Part shown: piece by piece, positions 20,801 to 30,116 of the stretch
How positions within the stretch are numbered: the first letter of the stretch is position 1
How the letters are laid out: the number at the start of each line of letters is the position of its first letter
NCBI RefSeq assembly: GCF_020164555.1
Contig: NZ_JAIQZB010000015.1
Location: 51,375-115,374, forward strand
DNA from: Salegentibacter lacus
GTDB taxonomy: Bacteria > Bacteroidota > Bacteroidia > Flavobacteriales > Flavobacteriaceae
DNA: 64,000 nucleotides
Direction of reading: 5' to 3'
The notes under the pieces: generated by a model
What the model saw: only the letters and a program-made list of their open reading frames with translations
Databases searched by the model: none
What the model was told of the DNA's origin: nothing
Made by a program: the position numbers and the translations under genes

Positions 20801-20843
20801 CAATTAGTGCACAAAAAACTACTTTAAATTTTATAATATTCAT
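17826..20843 (-). CDS. SusC-family TonB-dependent transporter (second pair, XusC-like)
   Basis: A 1005-residue outer-membrane receptor with a signal peptide (ALMPFIGLAQ), an N-terminal carboxypeptidase-like regulatory domain (about 28-100), a plug domain (QYLVLIDGVPRD and GISAVALYGSQAAKGVVQITTKSG) and a 22-strand barrel ending in GVKAIF with terminal Phe. It is somewhat diverged from the first SusC (22776-25952), with a shorter regulatory domain and no obvious VVVGYG-type TonB box. It should import xylo-oligosaccharides with the SusD encoded next. Confidence 0.95.
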   Translation of the reverse strand: MNIIKFKVVFCALIALMPFIGLAQTSENIDVEAIVRGKEGKPLVGATVMAASGNIVVTDSIGSFSISTSLYSNLVVEALEYTSQTVIATPDLKNISLEPLEAYKDVNVAFRTVEKRNLLSGVSVVDLEELMEKNYNTNTLENMDGFANGFNGNIWGMDQYLVLIDGVPRDASSIMPTEIEQISFLKGISAVALYGSQAAKGVVQITTKSGKIQDQQIDVRVNAGMYVPKSYPKYLGSAEYMTLYNEARSNDGLSQLYNDETIYNYASGDNPYRYPDVNYYSSDYLQETYNRYDATAQISGGNETAQYYTNLGFYTAGSLLDFGEAENNRSQRFNIRGNVNIDITETLYATVNASAVYYNGWGVNTDYWGGAASLRPNRFSPLIPTSMIEESDENSMQFVNNSSYLIDGQYLLGGTQLDQTNPFAAIYAGGSNNYTSRQFQFNTGIGADLGNLVDGLSFHSNFGVDYSTSYNQSYNNEYAVFQPSWTNYDGGDLIAGLTQYGQDARSGVQNISDSWYRQTISFSGQFNYETKIEEDHNVSAMLIANGFQQSISEEYHRTSNANLGLYLGYDYLEKYFVNFSGALVHSAKLPEGNRQAFSPTFTLGWRLSEENFLENSTVFDELKLTASAGILHTDIDIQDYFLYESIYTQTDGAWFNWRDGALSRSTDSRRGQNDDLTFAKREEINFGVEASLFDKLFHVQGSFFANRMTGGIVQASVLYPNYFSTGWPNSSFIPFVNYNDDQRIGFDFRADWNQQFGELETTLGVVGTYYETKATKRAEMFEDAYQNRQGNPLDAIWGLESDGLFMSAEEIENSPGQSYGQVAPGDIKYVDQNGDGIIDNQDEVYLGKGGWFGSPLTLGVNFTAKWKDFTFFALGIGRFGAHAMKNNSYFWMDGEDKYSIIARDRWTPETSETATYPRLTTTNSNNNFRSSDFWLYSTDRFDLAKVQISYNLPKELFAQSFVQELGVYVNGANLLTVSPEREVLELNVGSAPQNRFYNLGVKAIF

Positions 20844-20874
20844 TCTCTATATGTTTAAATTCAACACAATGTGG

Positions 20875-22764
20875 TTACCAGCCAGGATTTTGACTAAATT
20901 CCAAATACATATTTACGTCCACATTTTTTAAGGGTAGCCAATAGTGTTTGCTACTAAAGTTTCTTTCAAGAATAACTTCTTCCCTTAAATTTAGAACCCG
21001 GTTTTGCGAAGGATCATCGGTATTAAGTTCTCCCGCTCTATCAAATTCTACAGATTTCTTTAAAGTATATGGACTTTCGGTTAGTAACAACCAACGTCTT
21101 AAATCATTAAACCTGTGTCTTTCAAAAGCTAATTCTACAGCACGCTCCCTGCGCACTTCATTCATAAATGCGCCCAAAGACCCTAAAAATTCATCGGCAA
21201 CATGACCAACACCGGCTCGATCTCTCACAAAATTAATAGCATCTACAGCGGTTTTACTATATCCCGAAGCCTGGCCAGTTGGAGATCCATAAGCCTGAGC
21301 AGCTGCCTCGGCATACATTAGATACACATCAGAAAGTCTCATCCAGGGCAGGTGTATATTTAGGTTATTCCCATAACCATAACCTTCATCATACTTATTC
21401 GCAGTAATAGGAATAAACTTGTAAAGCATATAACCGGTTCTACTTCCAGTTCTAATATTTCTGTAACTCCCGCCGGTAAAAAGATTTGCGTAACGGTTAT
21501 ATTCCTCATCGGCTGGCATAGAACCCTGAACAGTACGAACCCCATCATAAACAATGTCATTATAGAATCTTGGGTCACGGTCTTTCCAGGGATATTCAGG
21601 ATCATAACCAGATTCGGGATCGGCTTGCGTAATATCGTCAATTGGCATTCCGTTAGCCATTCCGTAGAAATCTACATAGTTAGCAGTAGGAAGGAATTTC
21701 ACATCTCCATCGGTTAAAATTGGAGACGGCTGATATTGTTTTGCCGTACCATAAGTAGATCCATGCGCCCCAAAATAAGGACCGCGAAAGATAGCTTCGG
21801 TACTACCGGGTAATTGCCAGTTTTGACCTGAAGTATAAAAGTTTAAATGATAATCTGAAAATGGTACTAAGGAATAATTCGCTTCACCAGATTCGGTTAG
21901 GTTAAGCAATTCTGCAAAGGCTTCAGCAGCTTTTTGAGCATAAGAAGTATTGTATCCAGAATTACCGGTTGATTCCTGATTCATTAAGGGGCTTGCTGCC
22001 CATAAATAATTCTTACCTAAATAACCAAGTGCCATTATCTTATTAATACGCAATTGGTTTTTACCTAAGGTGGCACTTCCGGCATCTGTTTCGTTCCAGT
22101 CTACTGGCAACAAATCTGCGGCGGCACGAAAATCCTGTGCTGCAAGGTCTGCGGCTTCGTGATAACTTAAACGAGGTAATTGAAGTTGCTCATCACTTGG
22201 TAATACTTCATTAATATATGGTAGACCTCCAAAATATTGGATGAATTGAAAATGGAACCATCCTCTAAAGAACAATAATTGTCCTCTAATTAAGTCTTTT
22301 TCTTCCTGGGTGGCATCTGTAAGCCGGTCCATATTAGCAAGTCCCAAATTGGCTTTTCTAATTCCATACCAACCTAATTGCCAAAGGGATTTAGAAAACC
22401 TGTCATCATCTGTGCTGGTGTTATATCTATCCATCCAGCCGGCCTGCCAGCCATCGAATTCTGCTTGCCAACCCCAAAAATTTCCGTTTTCAATCTTATT
22501 TATAAAATGAAAATCCCTTGCGGTAGATTCAATTTCATCATCTCCCCAATTCCAGGAATTTGTCCAGTACGCATTTGTAAAATCTGGAATACAGTGATAT
22601 AATTCTTCTGTAAAACCCTGAAAATTAGTGAAATTTTTAAAAGCTTCGTCTTCTGAAACTATAGATTCATCTTCCCTGTCTAAATAATCTTCACACGAAG
22701 AAATTAAAATTATGGCAACTATTGCAAAGCCAAATTTTATAATATATTTTAAGTAGTTTTTCAT
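20875..22764 (-). CDS. SusD/RagB-family glycan-binding lipoprotein (first pair, XusB-like)
   Basis: A 629-residue lipoprotein with a Cys lipobox (AIILISSCEDYL). SusD hallmarks are GWYGIRKANLGLANMDRL and QLLFFRGWFHFQFIQYFGG in the helical core and RRERAVELAFERHRFNDLRRW near the C-terminus, ending in FSQNPGW. It pairs with the SusC encoded 11 bp upstream. It is about 50 residues longer than the second SusD and not a close copy, so the two pairs probably recognise different xylan fragments. Confidence 0.95.
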   Translation of the reverse strand: MKNYLKYIIKFGFAIVAIILISSCEDYLDREDESIVSEDEAFKNFTNFQGFTEELYHCIPDFTNAYWTNSWNWGDDEIESTARDFHFINKIENGNFWGWQAEFDGWQAGWMDRYNTSTDDDRFSKSLWQLGWYGIRKANLGLANMDRLTDATQEEKDLIRGQLLFFRGWFHFQFIQYFGGLPYINEVLPSDEQLQLPRLSYHEAADLAAQDFRAAADLLPVDWNETDAGSATLGKNQLRINKIMALGYLGKNYLWAASPLMNQESTGNSGYNTSYAQKAAEAFAELLNLTESGEANYSLVPFSDYHLNFYTSGQNWQLPGSTEAIFRGPYFGAHGSTYGTAKQYQPSPILTDGDVKFLPTANYVDFYGMANGMPIDDITQADPESGYDPEYPWKDRDPRFYNDIVYDGVRTVQGSMPADEEYNRYANLFTGGSYRNIRTGSRTGYMLYKFIPITANKYDEGYGYGNNLNIHLPWMRLSDVYLMYAEAAAQAYGSPTGQASGYSKTAVDAINFVRDRAGVGHVADEFLGSLGAFMNEVRRERAVELAFERHRFNDLRRWLLLTESPYTLKKSVEFDRAGELNTDDPSQNRVLNLREEVILERNFSSKHYWLPLKNVDVNMYLEFSQNPGW

Positions 22765-22775
22765 AACACGCTTTT

Positions 22776-25700
22776 TTAAAAAGTAATATTTACTCCTAAG
22801 TTATACCGCTTCACAGTAGGATATGCACCCTGAGAAGCCCAACCTGTTCCCGCAAAATTAGATTCCCTGTCATCGGGCATATCAGACCACAGGAAAAGAT
22901 TATTTCCATTTAGAAAAATCCTTAGGTTTTTGACCCCTAATTTGTCCACTAAACTAGAGCTGGCGTCAAAAGTATATGCTATTTCAGCATTTTTAAGTCT
23001 TAGGTAAGAACCATCATACATATACCTATTGGCATCATTATAACCACTAGGGGTGGTAAGCCACCTTGGTACTGGTGAATCGGCATTAAAGTTGTTTTTT
23101 GACCAGTAACTTCCTTCTTCATAAACCACGTGATTCTGGCTAGTCAAACTTCCCAGTACAACCTGACGGGTTACATTATTTACTCCGTAGAACTGCACGT
23201 AGCTACTAAAGCCCTTCCAGTCGAATCCAACAGTAGCGTTATAGGTATTTTGTGGAGAACCGGTAAAACCGTATGGAATATTATCGTAAGCATCTATTAC
23301 CCCGTCCCCGTTAAAATCTATAATGTGATAATTTCCGGGTAGTTTTTGATTATCGTTAGCATTGTGAATGGTACTTGCATAAAGATCATCCCAGGTGTTG
23401 TAATAACCAGGAGTAACGTGTGAATATGCCTGACCAATTTGTAATCCTGCATTTTTTTGATAGTTCGGTAATAAGGTTGGATCATCTGCATCTATTACTT
23501 CATTCTGAGAATGAGTCATATTAATATTTGACCATAACCTCAAACCATTCTGGAACCTGTAACTTAAATCAAGATCAAATTCAAAACCTTCATTTTTTAC
23601 GTGGCCAAGATTTGCAACGGGCGCTTCTGTTCCAAAATAAGAAGGTATTGCTCTATCCCCACCATTTATTAAAATATCGGTTCTTTCATCTCTAAAATAG
23701 TCGAAACTACCTTCTACAAATCCATCAAAGAATCCAAAATCAACTCCAATGTTTGTTTTCTTTACTTTCTCCCAGGAAACATCTGGATTTCCTACCGATT
23801 CTTCCGAATACCAGGTATACGGACTCTGTTCAGCCTGCTCGCCTGTTACTCCCATTCTGGCGAGTCCATTATAGCCCCATTGAGTCATATATAGAAATCT
23901 TCCGGCAACATTATCATCTCCTATTTCACCGTAATTGGCTCTAATTTTTAGGATATCTAAAAATGAAACAGAATCGAGGAAATTTTCTCTTGATAAAATC
24001 CAGCCAATCCCTCCTGAAGAAAAGAAAGCAAATCGGTTTTCAGGGCTAAATTTTTCAGACCCGTTATAAGCACCGTTGTATTCAAAAGTGTATTTATTGT
24101 CTAAAGTATAAGTAGTTCTAAAAACCCAGTCTTCTCTATATCGTGGAATTTCGCTACCGGTAGCATTTTCATTTCTGTTCATAAGACCCATCACAGAAAC
24201 ATCATGACGTCCAGCAAAATTTTTGGCATATCTTAATTGTAACTGATAGAATAGCTTTCTATGAGAAGACCAATCCTGCACAGCACCTGGACTTGTAGAC
24301 CATTTTACACCTTCCTGGAAATCAAAACGGCTATTAGGATCATACGCCTGCTGATACAAAACGGTACCTGTCTCCGGGTCTATCCATTTTTCCTGTGTAT
24401 CGTTATACAAATCATTAATTCCACGGTCCGCTTCAACAAATGTATTATCTAATGCAATGGTTCCGTTAAAATTAAGACCATCTAAGATCATATCCAGATC
24501 CTGATCTAAGGTGAAGTTTGTGGTTAAGCGAGTAGTAGTCATATATTGAATTCCACTAATTCCCAATACTCTTACAGAGTTGGTAGCTGCACCTTCATTT
24601 GGCGCATAATACCCCCAGGCTCCATCTGAATATCTTGGAAGAAAAACATCTGGTGCAGTACTGTAAGCTGCAACCCACATGCTATACTCATCTCCAGTAG
24701 CTCCCCACGGACTTTTCTTCACCCCGTGAGAACCAGCTAAGTTCACCTGGAATAAAGTTGAAGGAGTTATTTGAAAATCAAGATTACCTCTTACATTTAA
24801 ACGGTTAAATCCATAACCGGGTTTATACCCTCTGTTATTATCATACTGTCTCATTAAATCGCCTTCTCTAAGGAAATCTGCAGTAGTAAAATATTTTACA
24901 AAATCGGTTCCCCCACTTACATTCACGTTTGCGTTATAAGACATTGTGTAATCACGAAAAAGTGTGTTTGCCCAATCTACATTTGGATAGCGCTCTCTTT
25001 CTGCCTGGTTTGCCGGATTTCTATATTTGTCAATAATATCTAATGGCATATAATCATTCCACGCGCTTGGGTTTAAACCAAGTTCATTTTCAATTGCTTC
25101 ATTACGAACTCTTAAAGCATCATAAGCATCGTATTTACCCGGTAGTTTAGATGGCCTTTTCATGGTGGTGTTTACTCTTGCCCTTATTATGGCTTCACCT
25201 TTTTCACCTCTTTTGGTAGTTACAAGAATAACCCCGTTTGCACCCCTAACCCCGTAAACCGCGGTTGCAGAAGCATCCTTTAAAACTGAAATCGATTCTA
25301 CCGAGCTAATTGCTACACTAGACATAGGTCTCTCTACACCATCTACAAGAATAAGCGGAGAAGAATCGTTCCAGGTACTTTGGCCACGAATCAAGATCCT
25401 GGGATCCTCTTCTCCCGGCATACCGGTACTTGCACTGGTAATAACTCCCGGTACATTTCCTGTTAAAGCAGCTCCAATATTAGTTACCCCACCTGCTCTC
25501 TCTAAAACATCACCGCTTACCTCTGCAATAGAAGCAACAACAGTTTCTCTTTTCTGTTCACCATAACCAACAATTACAACCTCATCTAATGCATCCTGGT
25601 CCGGATCCATGATCACGTCAATTTCTGTTTGATTATTAACTTTCCTCTCAATGGTTTTATAACCTATAAAGCTAAAAACCAAAGTAGCATCAGCCGGAGC

Positions 25701-25952
25701 ATTAATGGTATAATTCCCATCCATATCGGTCACAGCACCAAGGTTTGGAACTTCTTTTACAAGGATATTCACACCGGGTATTCCCAGGTTATCTTCAGAA
25801 GAAGTAACCGTTCCCCTAATTGTTTGCTGCTCACTCCCATTTTTCAGCTTATTATCATTAGCATATACCGAAGTAGAAAACAGAAGTTGAACCAATAGCC
25901 CAAAAACCGTTAATTTAGTTAGATATGGAAGTTTTAGTAAATTTATTTTCAT
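22776..25952 (-). CDS. SusC-family TonB-dependent transporter (first pair, XusA-like)
   Basis: A 1058-residue receptor and the first gene of the xylan operon. A long signal region ends near STSVYA. A carboxypeptidase-like domain (QTIRGTVTSSED to about residue 130) leads to the TonB-box-like DEVVIVGYGEQKR, the plug (PLILVDGVERPM, VLKDASATAVYGVRGANGVI) and a barrel ending in VNITF. It takes up xylan fragments with TonB energy. A 725-bp leader/intergenic region lies upstream, so the main promoter of the locus is expected there. Confidence 0.96.
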   Translation of the reverse strand: MKINLLKLPYLTKLTVFGLLVQLLFSTSVYANDNKLKNGSEQQTIRGTVTSSEDNLGIPGVNILVKEVPNLGAVTDMDGNYTINAPADATLVFSFIGYKTIERKVNNQTEIDVIMDPDQDALDEVVIVGYGEQKRETVVASIAEVSGDVLERAGGVTNIGAALTGNVPGVITSASTGMPGEEDPRILIRGQSTWNDSSPLILVDGVERPMSSVAISSVESISVLKDASATAVYGVRGANGVILVTTKRGEKGEAIIRARVNTTMKRPSKLPGKYDAYDALRVRNEAIENELGLNPSAWNDYMPLDIIDKYRNPANQAERERYPNVDWANTLFRDYTMSYNANVNVSGGTDFVKYFTTADFLREGDLMRQYDNNRGYKPGYGFNRLNVRGNLDFQITPSTLFQVNLAGSHGVKKSPWGATGDEYSMWVAAYSTAPDVFLPRYSDGAWGYYAPNEGAATNSVRVLGISGIQYMTTTRLTTNFTLDQDLDMILDGLNFNGTIALDNTFVEADRGINDLYNDTQEKWIDPETGTVLYQQAYDPNSRFDFQEGVKWSTSPGAVQDWSSHRKLFYQLQLRYAKNFAGRHDVSVMGLMNRNENATGSEIPRYREDWVFRTTYTLDNKYTFEYNGAYNGSEKFSPENRFAFFSSGGIGWILSRENFLDSVSFLDILKIRANYGEIGDDNVAGRFLYMTQWGYNGLARMGVTGEQAEQSPYTWYSEESVGNPDVSWEKVKKTNIGVDFGFFDGFVEGSFDYFRDERTDILINGGDRAIPSYFGTEAPVANLGHVKNEGFEFDLDLSYRFQNGLRLWSNINMTHSQNEVIDADDPTLLPNYQKNAGLQIGQAYSHVTPGYYNTWDDLYASTIHNANDNQKLPGNYHIIDFNGDGVIDAYDNIPYGFTGSPQNTYNATVGFDWKGFSSYVQFYGVNNVTRQVVLGSLTSQNHVVYEEGSYWSKNNFNADSPVPRWLTTPSGYNDANRYMYDGSYLRLKNAEIAYTFDASSSLVDKLGVKNLRIFLNGNNLFLWSDMPDDRESNFAGTGWASQGAYPTVKRYNLGVNITF

Positions 25953-26015
25953 ATTAAAAATGTTTTAAACTCTATTAAAATGATTCACGATCATTTCAAT
26001 TGGCTTGCTATTCAT

Positions 26016-26029
26016 ATTCGATAACGAAT
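26016..26029. promoter_or_regulatory. Short inverted repeat, possible regulator site
   Basis: ATTCG and CGAAT are 5-bp arms around a 4-bp centre, 64 bp before the first SusC start. It could be an operator or leader structure. The arms are short enough to arise by chance in AT-rich DNA. Confidence 0.25.
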
Positions 26030-26335
26030 TAGTAATTGGAGATAAAAAAAGTGGCACAACCATTATTAGTCCCACAGGATAAAAACTGATTACCCATATT
26101 GATCTTTTGAAGAATCATTTTTGTTAGATTATCTTTTGCCATGTTCTACAATTTTTTGGTTAAAAGCTTATTTGTTAGTTCATAAATTAAAGAGATATCG
26201 ACCCTCTCTATGTTTAAGATAATTTTAAGAAATCGGACTGCATTTTGTTAATCTGAAATTAAAAATCGGCGTATTTCGAGGTTTTCAAAATTGCAAAAGG
26301 ACTCAAATGTGAATTATTCCTTAAAAAATCTGAAT

Positions 26336-26364
26336 CAAATATATCTGTAAAATCAACTTATCAA
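26336..26364 (-). promoter_or_regulatory. Possible Bacteroidota promoter for the xylan operon
   Basis: On the minus strand TATATTTG (26343-26336) matches the TAnnTTTG -7 consensus, and a TTG (26364-26362) lies 18 bp further upstream as a partial -33 box. If used, the first SusC mRNA would have a leader of nearly 380 nt. The match is by eye and single. Confidence 0.35.
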
Positions 26365-26599
26365 TAATTGTCGTGTTACAATTACTTTACGTTATGTTAC
26401 ATGCCTGTAAAAAAATGGTAAAATCAATGTAAATTCGGTTAAAATAGGACATATTTTAGAAAGACTTAAACGCCCTATCCCCTATGAAACCTAAGACTAC
26501 GGGCAATGAGCAAACAATCAAAAGGATTTCTTCTTTAAAATGTTAATTTTACACTTAAAAAGATGTTTAAAACTTAAATTAGTACTCAGCGTGTAAAAA

Positions 26600-26641
26600 T
26601 TAGATTAAAAACCATCGATTTAAGGCTGATTTTTAATCTAA
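26600..26641 (+). promoter_or_regulatory. 12-bp perfect hairpin in the leader of the CE1 esterase gene
   Basis: TTAGATTAAAAA (26600-26611) and TTTTTAATCTAA (26630-26641) form a perfect 12-bp stem with an 18-nt loop, ending 36 bp before the ATG. It is AT-rich with no T-run after it on the plus strand. It could be a repressor operator, an mRNA leader structure or, on the minus strand, a weak terminator. Confidence 0.4.
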
Positions 26642-27499
<858 letters not shown>

Positions 27500-27537
27500 G
27501 GTTTTAGCAGCTACTTAATTTGTGAAATTTTGAGAAT

Positions 27538-27574
27538 AAAAAAACCAATGAAGTATCGTTTCATTGGTTTTTTT
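27538..27574. terminator. Bidirectional intrinsic terminator
   Basis: A 15-bp perfect stem (27538-27552 with 27560-27574, core AACCAATGAA/TTCATTGGTT) with a 7-nt loop is flanked by A-run and T-run on the two sides. It lies between the convergent esterase (stop 27499) and transketolase gene (stop 27594), so it should stop transcription from both. Confidence 0.85.
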
Positions 27575-27593
27575 ATTTTTTGTATGAAAGAAA

Positions 27594-28547
27594 TTATTTC
27601 CTTTTAATTACCTTTTCAGCTGCTTTTAAAATAGCTTCTGCATTTAACCCGTATTTTTCAAATAATTGTTCCGGGGTACCGCTTTCTCCAAAAGTATCCT
27701 GGGTGGCCACAAATTCTTGCGGTGCCGGATTATTTTCGGCTAAAGTCCGGGCAACACTTTCTCCAAGTCCGCCAAGGAAGTTATGCTCCTCAGCAGTTAC
27801 CACACAACCGGTTTTTTTAACCGATTTGATAATGGCAGCTTCATCCAATGGCTTAATAGTGTGAATATTAATCACTTCAGCACTAATCCCTTTTTCGTTT
27901 AGTTTTTGAGCGGCTTCTATAGCTTCCCAAACCAGGTGCCCGGTGGCGATGATAGTAACATCATTTCCCTCATATAAATGAACTGCTTTCCCAATCTCAA
28001 ACTTTTGATCTTCCGGAGTGAAATTAGCCACTTTTGGTCTTCCAAAACGAAGATAAACCGGCCCATCGTGCTCGGCAATTGCTAATGTTGCTGCTTTGGT
28101 CTGGTTATAATCGCAGGTGTTGATTACCGTCATTCCAGGTAACATTTTCATAAGACCTATGTCTTCCAGAATCTGGTGGGTTGCCCCATCTTCTCCCAAT
28201 GTCACTCCCGAGTGAGATGCACAAATCTTTACGTTCTTTCCTGAATAGGCGATAGATTGGCGAATTTGATCGTAAACCCTTCCTGTAGCAAAATTGGCAA
28301 AAGTTCCGGCGAAAGGAATTTTTCCGCCTATGGTAAGACCGGCAGCCATTCCCATCATATTGGCTTCTGCAATTCCTACCTGGAAAAATCGCTCTGGATT
28401 TTCATCTATAAAATCCTGCATTTTAAGCGATCCTACAAGATCGGCACAAAGTGCTACCACATTAGGATTCGTTCTTCCAAGCTCGGTAAGTCCATCCCCA
28501 AAACCGGAACGGGTATCTTTCTTTCCTGTATCTGTATATGTTTTCAT
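27594..28547 (-). CDS. Transketolase, C-terminal subunit
   Basis: A 317-residue protein covering the pyrimidine-binding and C-terminal domains of transketolase. Motifs are [24 protein letters not shown] (with the Glu that activates thiamine diphosphate), [15 protein letters not shown] and [19 protein letters not shown]. It works as a split enzyme with the subunit encoded 43 bp upstream. It is cytoplasmic and moves two-carbon units between pentose- and triose-phosphates. Grouping with transaldolase and a sugar-responsive regulator makes it a dedicated pentose-induced copy. Confidence 0.95.
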   Translation of the reverse strand: MKTYTDTGKKDTRSGFGDGLTELGRTNPNVVALCADLVGSLKMQDFIDENPERFFQVGIAEANMMGMAAGLTIGGKIPFAGTFANFATGRVYDQIRQSIAYSGKNVKICASHSGVTLGEDGATHQILEDIGLMKMLPGMTVINTCDYNQTKAATLAIAEHDGPVYLRFGRPKVANFTPEDQKFEIGKAVHLYEGNDVTIIATGHLVWEAIEAAQKLNEKGISAEVINIHTIKPLDEAAIIKSVKKTGCVVTAEEHNFLGGLGESVARTLAENNPAPQEFVATQDTFGESGTPEQLFEKYGLNAEAILKAAEKVIKRK

Positions 28548-28564
28548 GCTCTTATTTCTTTGTC

Positions 28565-28584
28565 ATTTCCGCGAAGGCGGAAAT
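28565..28584. repeat. REP-like palindrome between transketolase subunit genes
   Basis: ATTTCCGC (28565-28572) and GCGGAAAT (28577-28584) are perfect 8-bp arms around GAAG. It is preceded by GTC and followed by CT, the frame of the widespread GTCATT...CGCGAAGGCG... intergenic repeat family. It is the only GC-rich palindrome in the operon and may act as an mRNA stabiliser or be a dispersed element. Confidence 0.5.
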
Positions 28585-28590
28585 CTATGT

Positions 28591-29436
28591 TTAATAGTCT
28601 CCTAAAGTTTCCGGGTTTTGTGAAAGCGCGGTTTCCAACTGCTCATCGTTAGGCGCTTTTCCGTGCCAGGCATGAGTGTGCATCATAAAATCTACGCCGT
28701 TGCCCATTACTGTAGTCATTAATACGCAAACCGGTTTTCCTTTTCCGGTGCGGGATTTGGCCTCGGTTAAACCATCAAGTACCTGTTGCATATCGTTACC
28801 ATCTTCAATCTCCATAACATCCCAGCCGAAAGCCTCAAATTTGGCTTTTAAATTGCCCATTGGCAAAACAGTTTCGGTACTTCCGTCAATTTGCTGTCCA
28901 TTAAGATCTACCGTAGCAATAATATTATCGACTTTATTTCCAGCGGCATACATAATAGCCTCCCAGTTTTGACCTTCCTGAAGTTCTCCATCACCGTGAA
29001 GTGAGAATATCAAGTGACTATCTTTATTCAGCTTTTTAGCCTGTGCAGCACCAAGTGCTACAGACATTCCCTGGCCAAGTGAACCCGAAGCTACACGAAT
29101 ACCCGGAAGGCCTTCATGTGTTGTTGGGTGTCCCTGTAACCTGGAATCTATAAGACGAAAAGTATTCAATTCATCTACAGGAAAATAACCACTTCTGGCT
29201 AAAACACTATAAAAAACCGGTGAAATATGGCCGTTAGAAAGGAAGAATAAATCTTCGTCTTTCCCATCCATATTAAACTCGGGTTTGTGTTCCATAATTC
29301 CGCCCTGGTATAAAGCGGTAAAAAACTCTGTACAGCCTAAAGATCCTCCCGGGTGACCGGAATTCACTTTATGAACCTGCCTTAAAATATCCCGGCGAAC
29401 CTGGGTAGCAAAATCTTCTAATTTCTTAATTTCCAT
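28591..29436 (-). CDS. Transketolase, N-terminal (thiamine diphosphate-binding) subunit
   Basis: A 281-residue protein with the ThDP domain of transketolase. VNSGHPGGSLGCTEFFTALY is the transketolase signature, HGDGELQEGQNWEAIMYA carries the metal/diphosphate-binding GDG motif and TTVMGNGVDFM closes the domain. It needs the C-terminal subunit encoded downstream. It lies 3 bp after the transaldolase gene, so co-translation is likely. Confidence 0.95.
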   Translation of the reverse strand: MEIKKLEDFATQVRRDILRQVHKVNSGHPGGSLGCTEFFTALYQGGIMEHKPEFNMDGKDEDLFFLSNGHISPVFYSVLARSGYFPVDELNTFRLIDSRLQGHPTTHEGLPGIRVASGSLGQGMSVALGAAQAKKLNKDSHLIFSLHGDGELQEGQNWEAIMYAAGNKVDNIIATVDLNGQQIDGSTETVLPMGNLKAKFEAFGWDVMEIEDGNDMQQVLDGLTEAKSRTGKGKPVCVLMTTVMGNGVDFMMHTHAWHGKAPNDEQLETALSQNPETLGDY

Positions 29437-29439
29437 AAC

Positions 29440-30096
29440 TTATACATTAAATGATTTGGCGTCTTCTAAAAATTTAGCAAGTCCGCTATCGGTAAGTGGG
29501 TGTTTCAACAATCCATCTATAGAAGATAGTGGTCCTGTCATTACATCGGCACCAAGTTTAGCACAATTAATAACGTGCATAGTATGGCGAATAGACGCTG
29601 CAAGGATTTCGGTTTCAAAACCGTAGTTATCATAGATAAGTCGGATATCAGCTATCAGGTCTAATCCGTCAGTAGAAATATCGTCAAGTCTTCCTAAAAA
29701 TGGTGAAACATAAGTTGCACCTGCTTTTGCTGCAAGCAAGGCCTGCCCTGCTGAAAACACTAATGTACAATTGGTTTTTATGCCTTTATCTGAAAAGTAT
29801 TTGATGGCTTTTACACCTTCCTTAATCATAGGAACTTTCACAATAATTTGCTTGTGTAATTTGGCAAGTTCTTCACCTTCGCGCACAATACCATCAAAAT
29901 CTGTTGCTACCACTTCGGCAGAAACATCTCCATCTACTATCTCACAAATATCAAGGTAATGCTGAAGAATATTATCCTTTCCAGTAATACCTTCTTTTGC
30001 CATTAAAGACGGATTGGTTGTTACTCCATCTAAAACGCCCAGATCCTGTGCTTCTTTAATCTGATCTAAATTTGCTGTATCAATAAAAAATTTCAT
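29440..30096 (-). CDS. Transaldolase (short, TalC/FSA-like)
   Basis: A 218-residue TIM-barrel of the short transaldolase type. It has [16 protein letters not shown] and [15 protein letters not shown] at the N-terminus and the Schiff-base Lys87 in [10 protein letters not shown]. It transfers dihydroxyacetone units in the non-oxidative pentose-phosphate pathway. Fructose-6-phosphate aldolase activity is an alternative for this subfamily. Position between the esterase/regulator genes and the split transketolase fits xylose and arabinose catabolism. Confidence 0.93.
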   Translation of the reverse strand: MKFFIDTANLDQIKEAQDLGVLDGVTTNPSLMAKEGITGKDNILQHYLDICEIVDGDVSAEVVATDFDGIVREGEELAKLHKQIIVKVPMIKEGVKAIKYFSDKGIKTNCTLVFSAGQALLAAKAGATYVSPFLGRLDDISTDGLDLIADIRLIYDNYGFETEILAASIRHTMHVINCAKLGADVMTGPLSSIDGLLKHPLTDSGLAKFLEDAKSFNV

Positions 30097-30116
30097 ATCA
30101 AGTTTAGTTTTAATTA

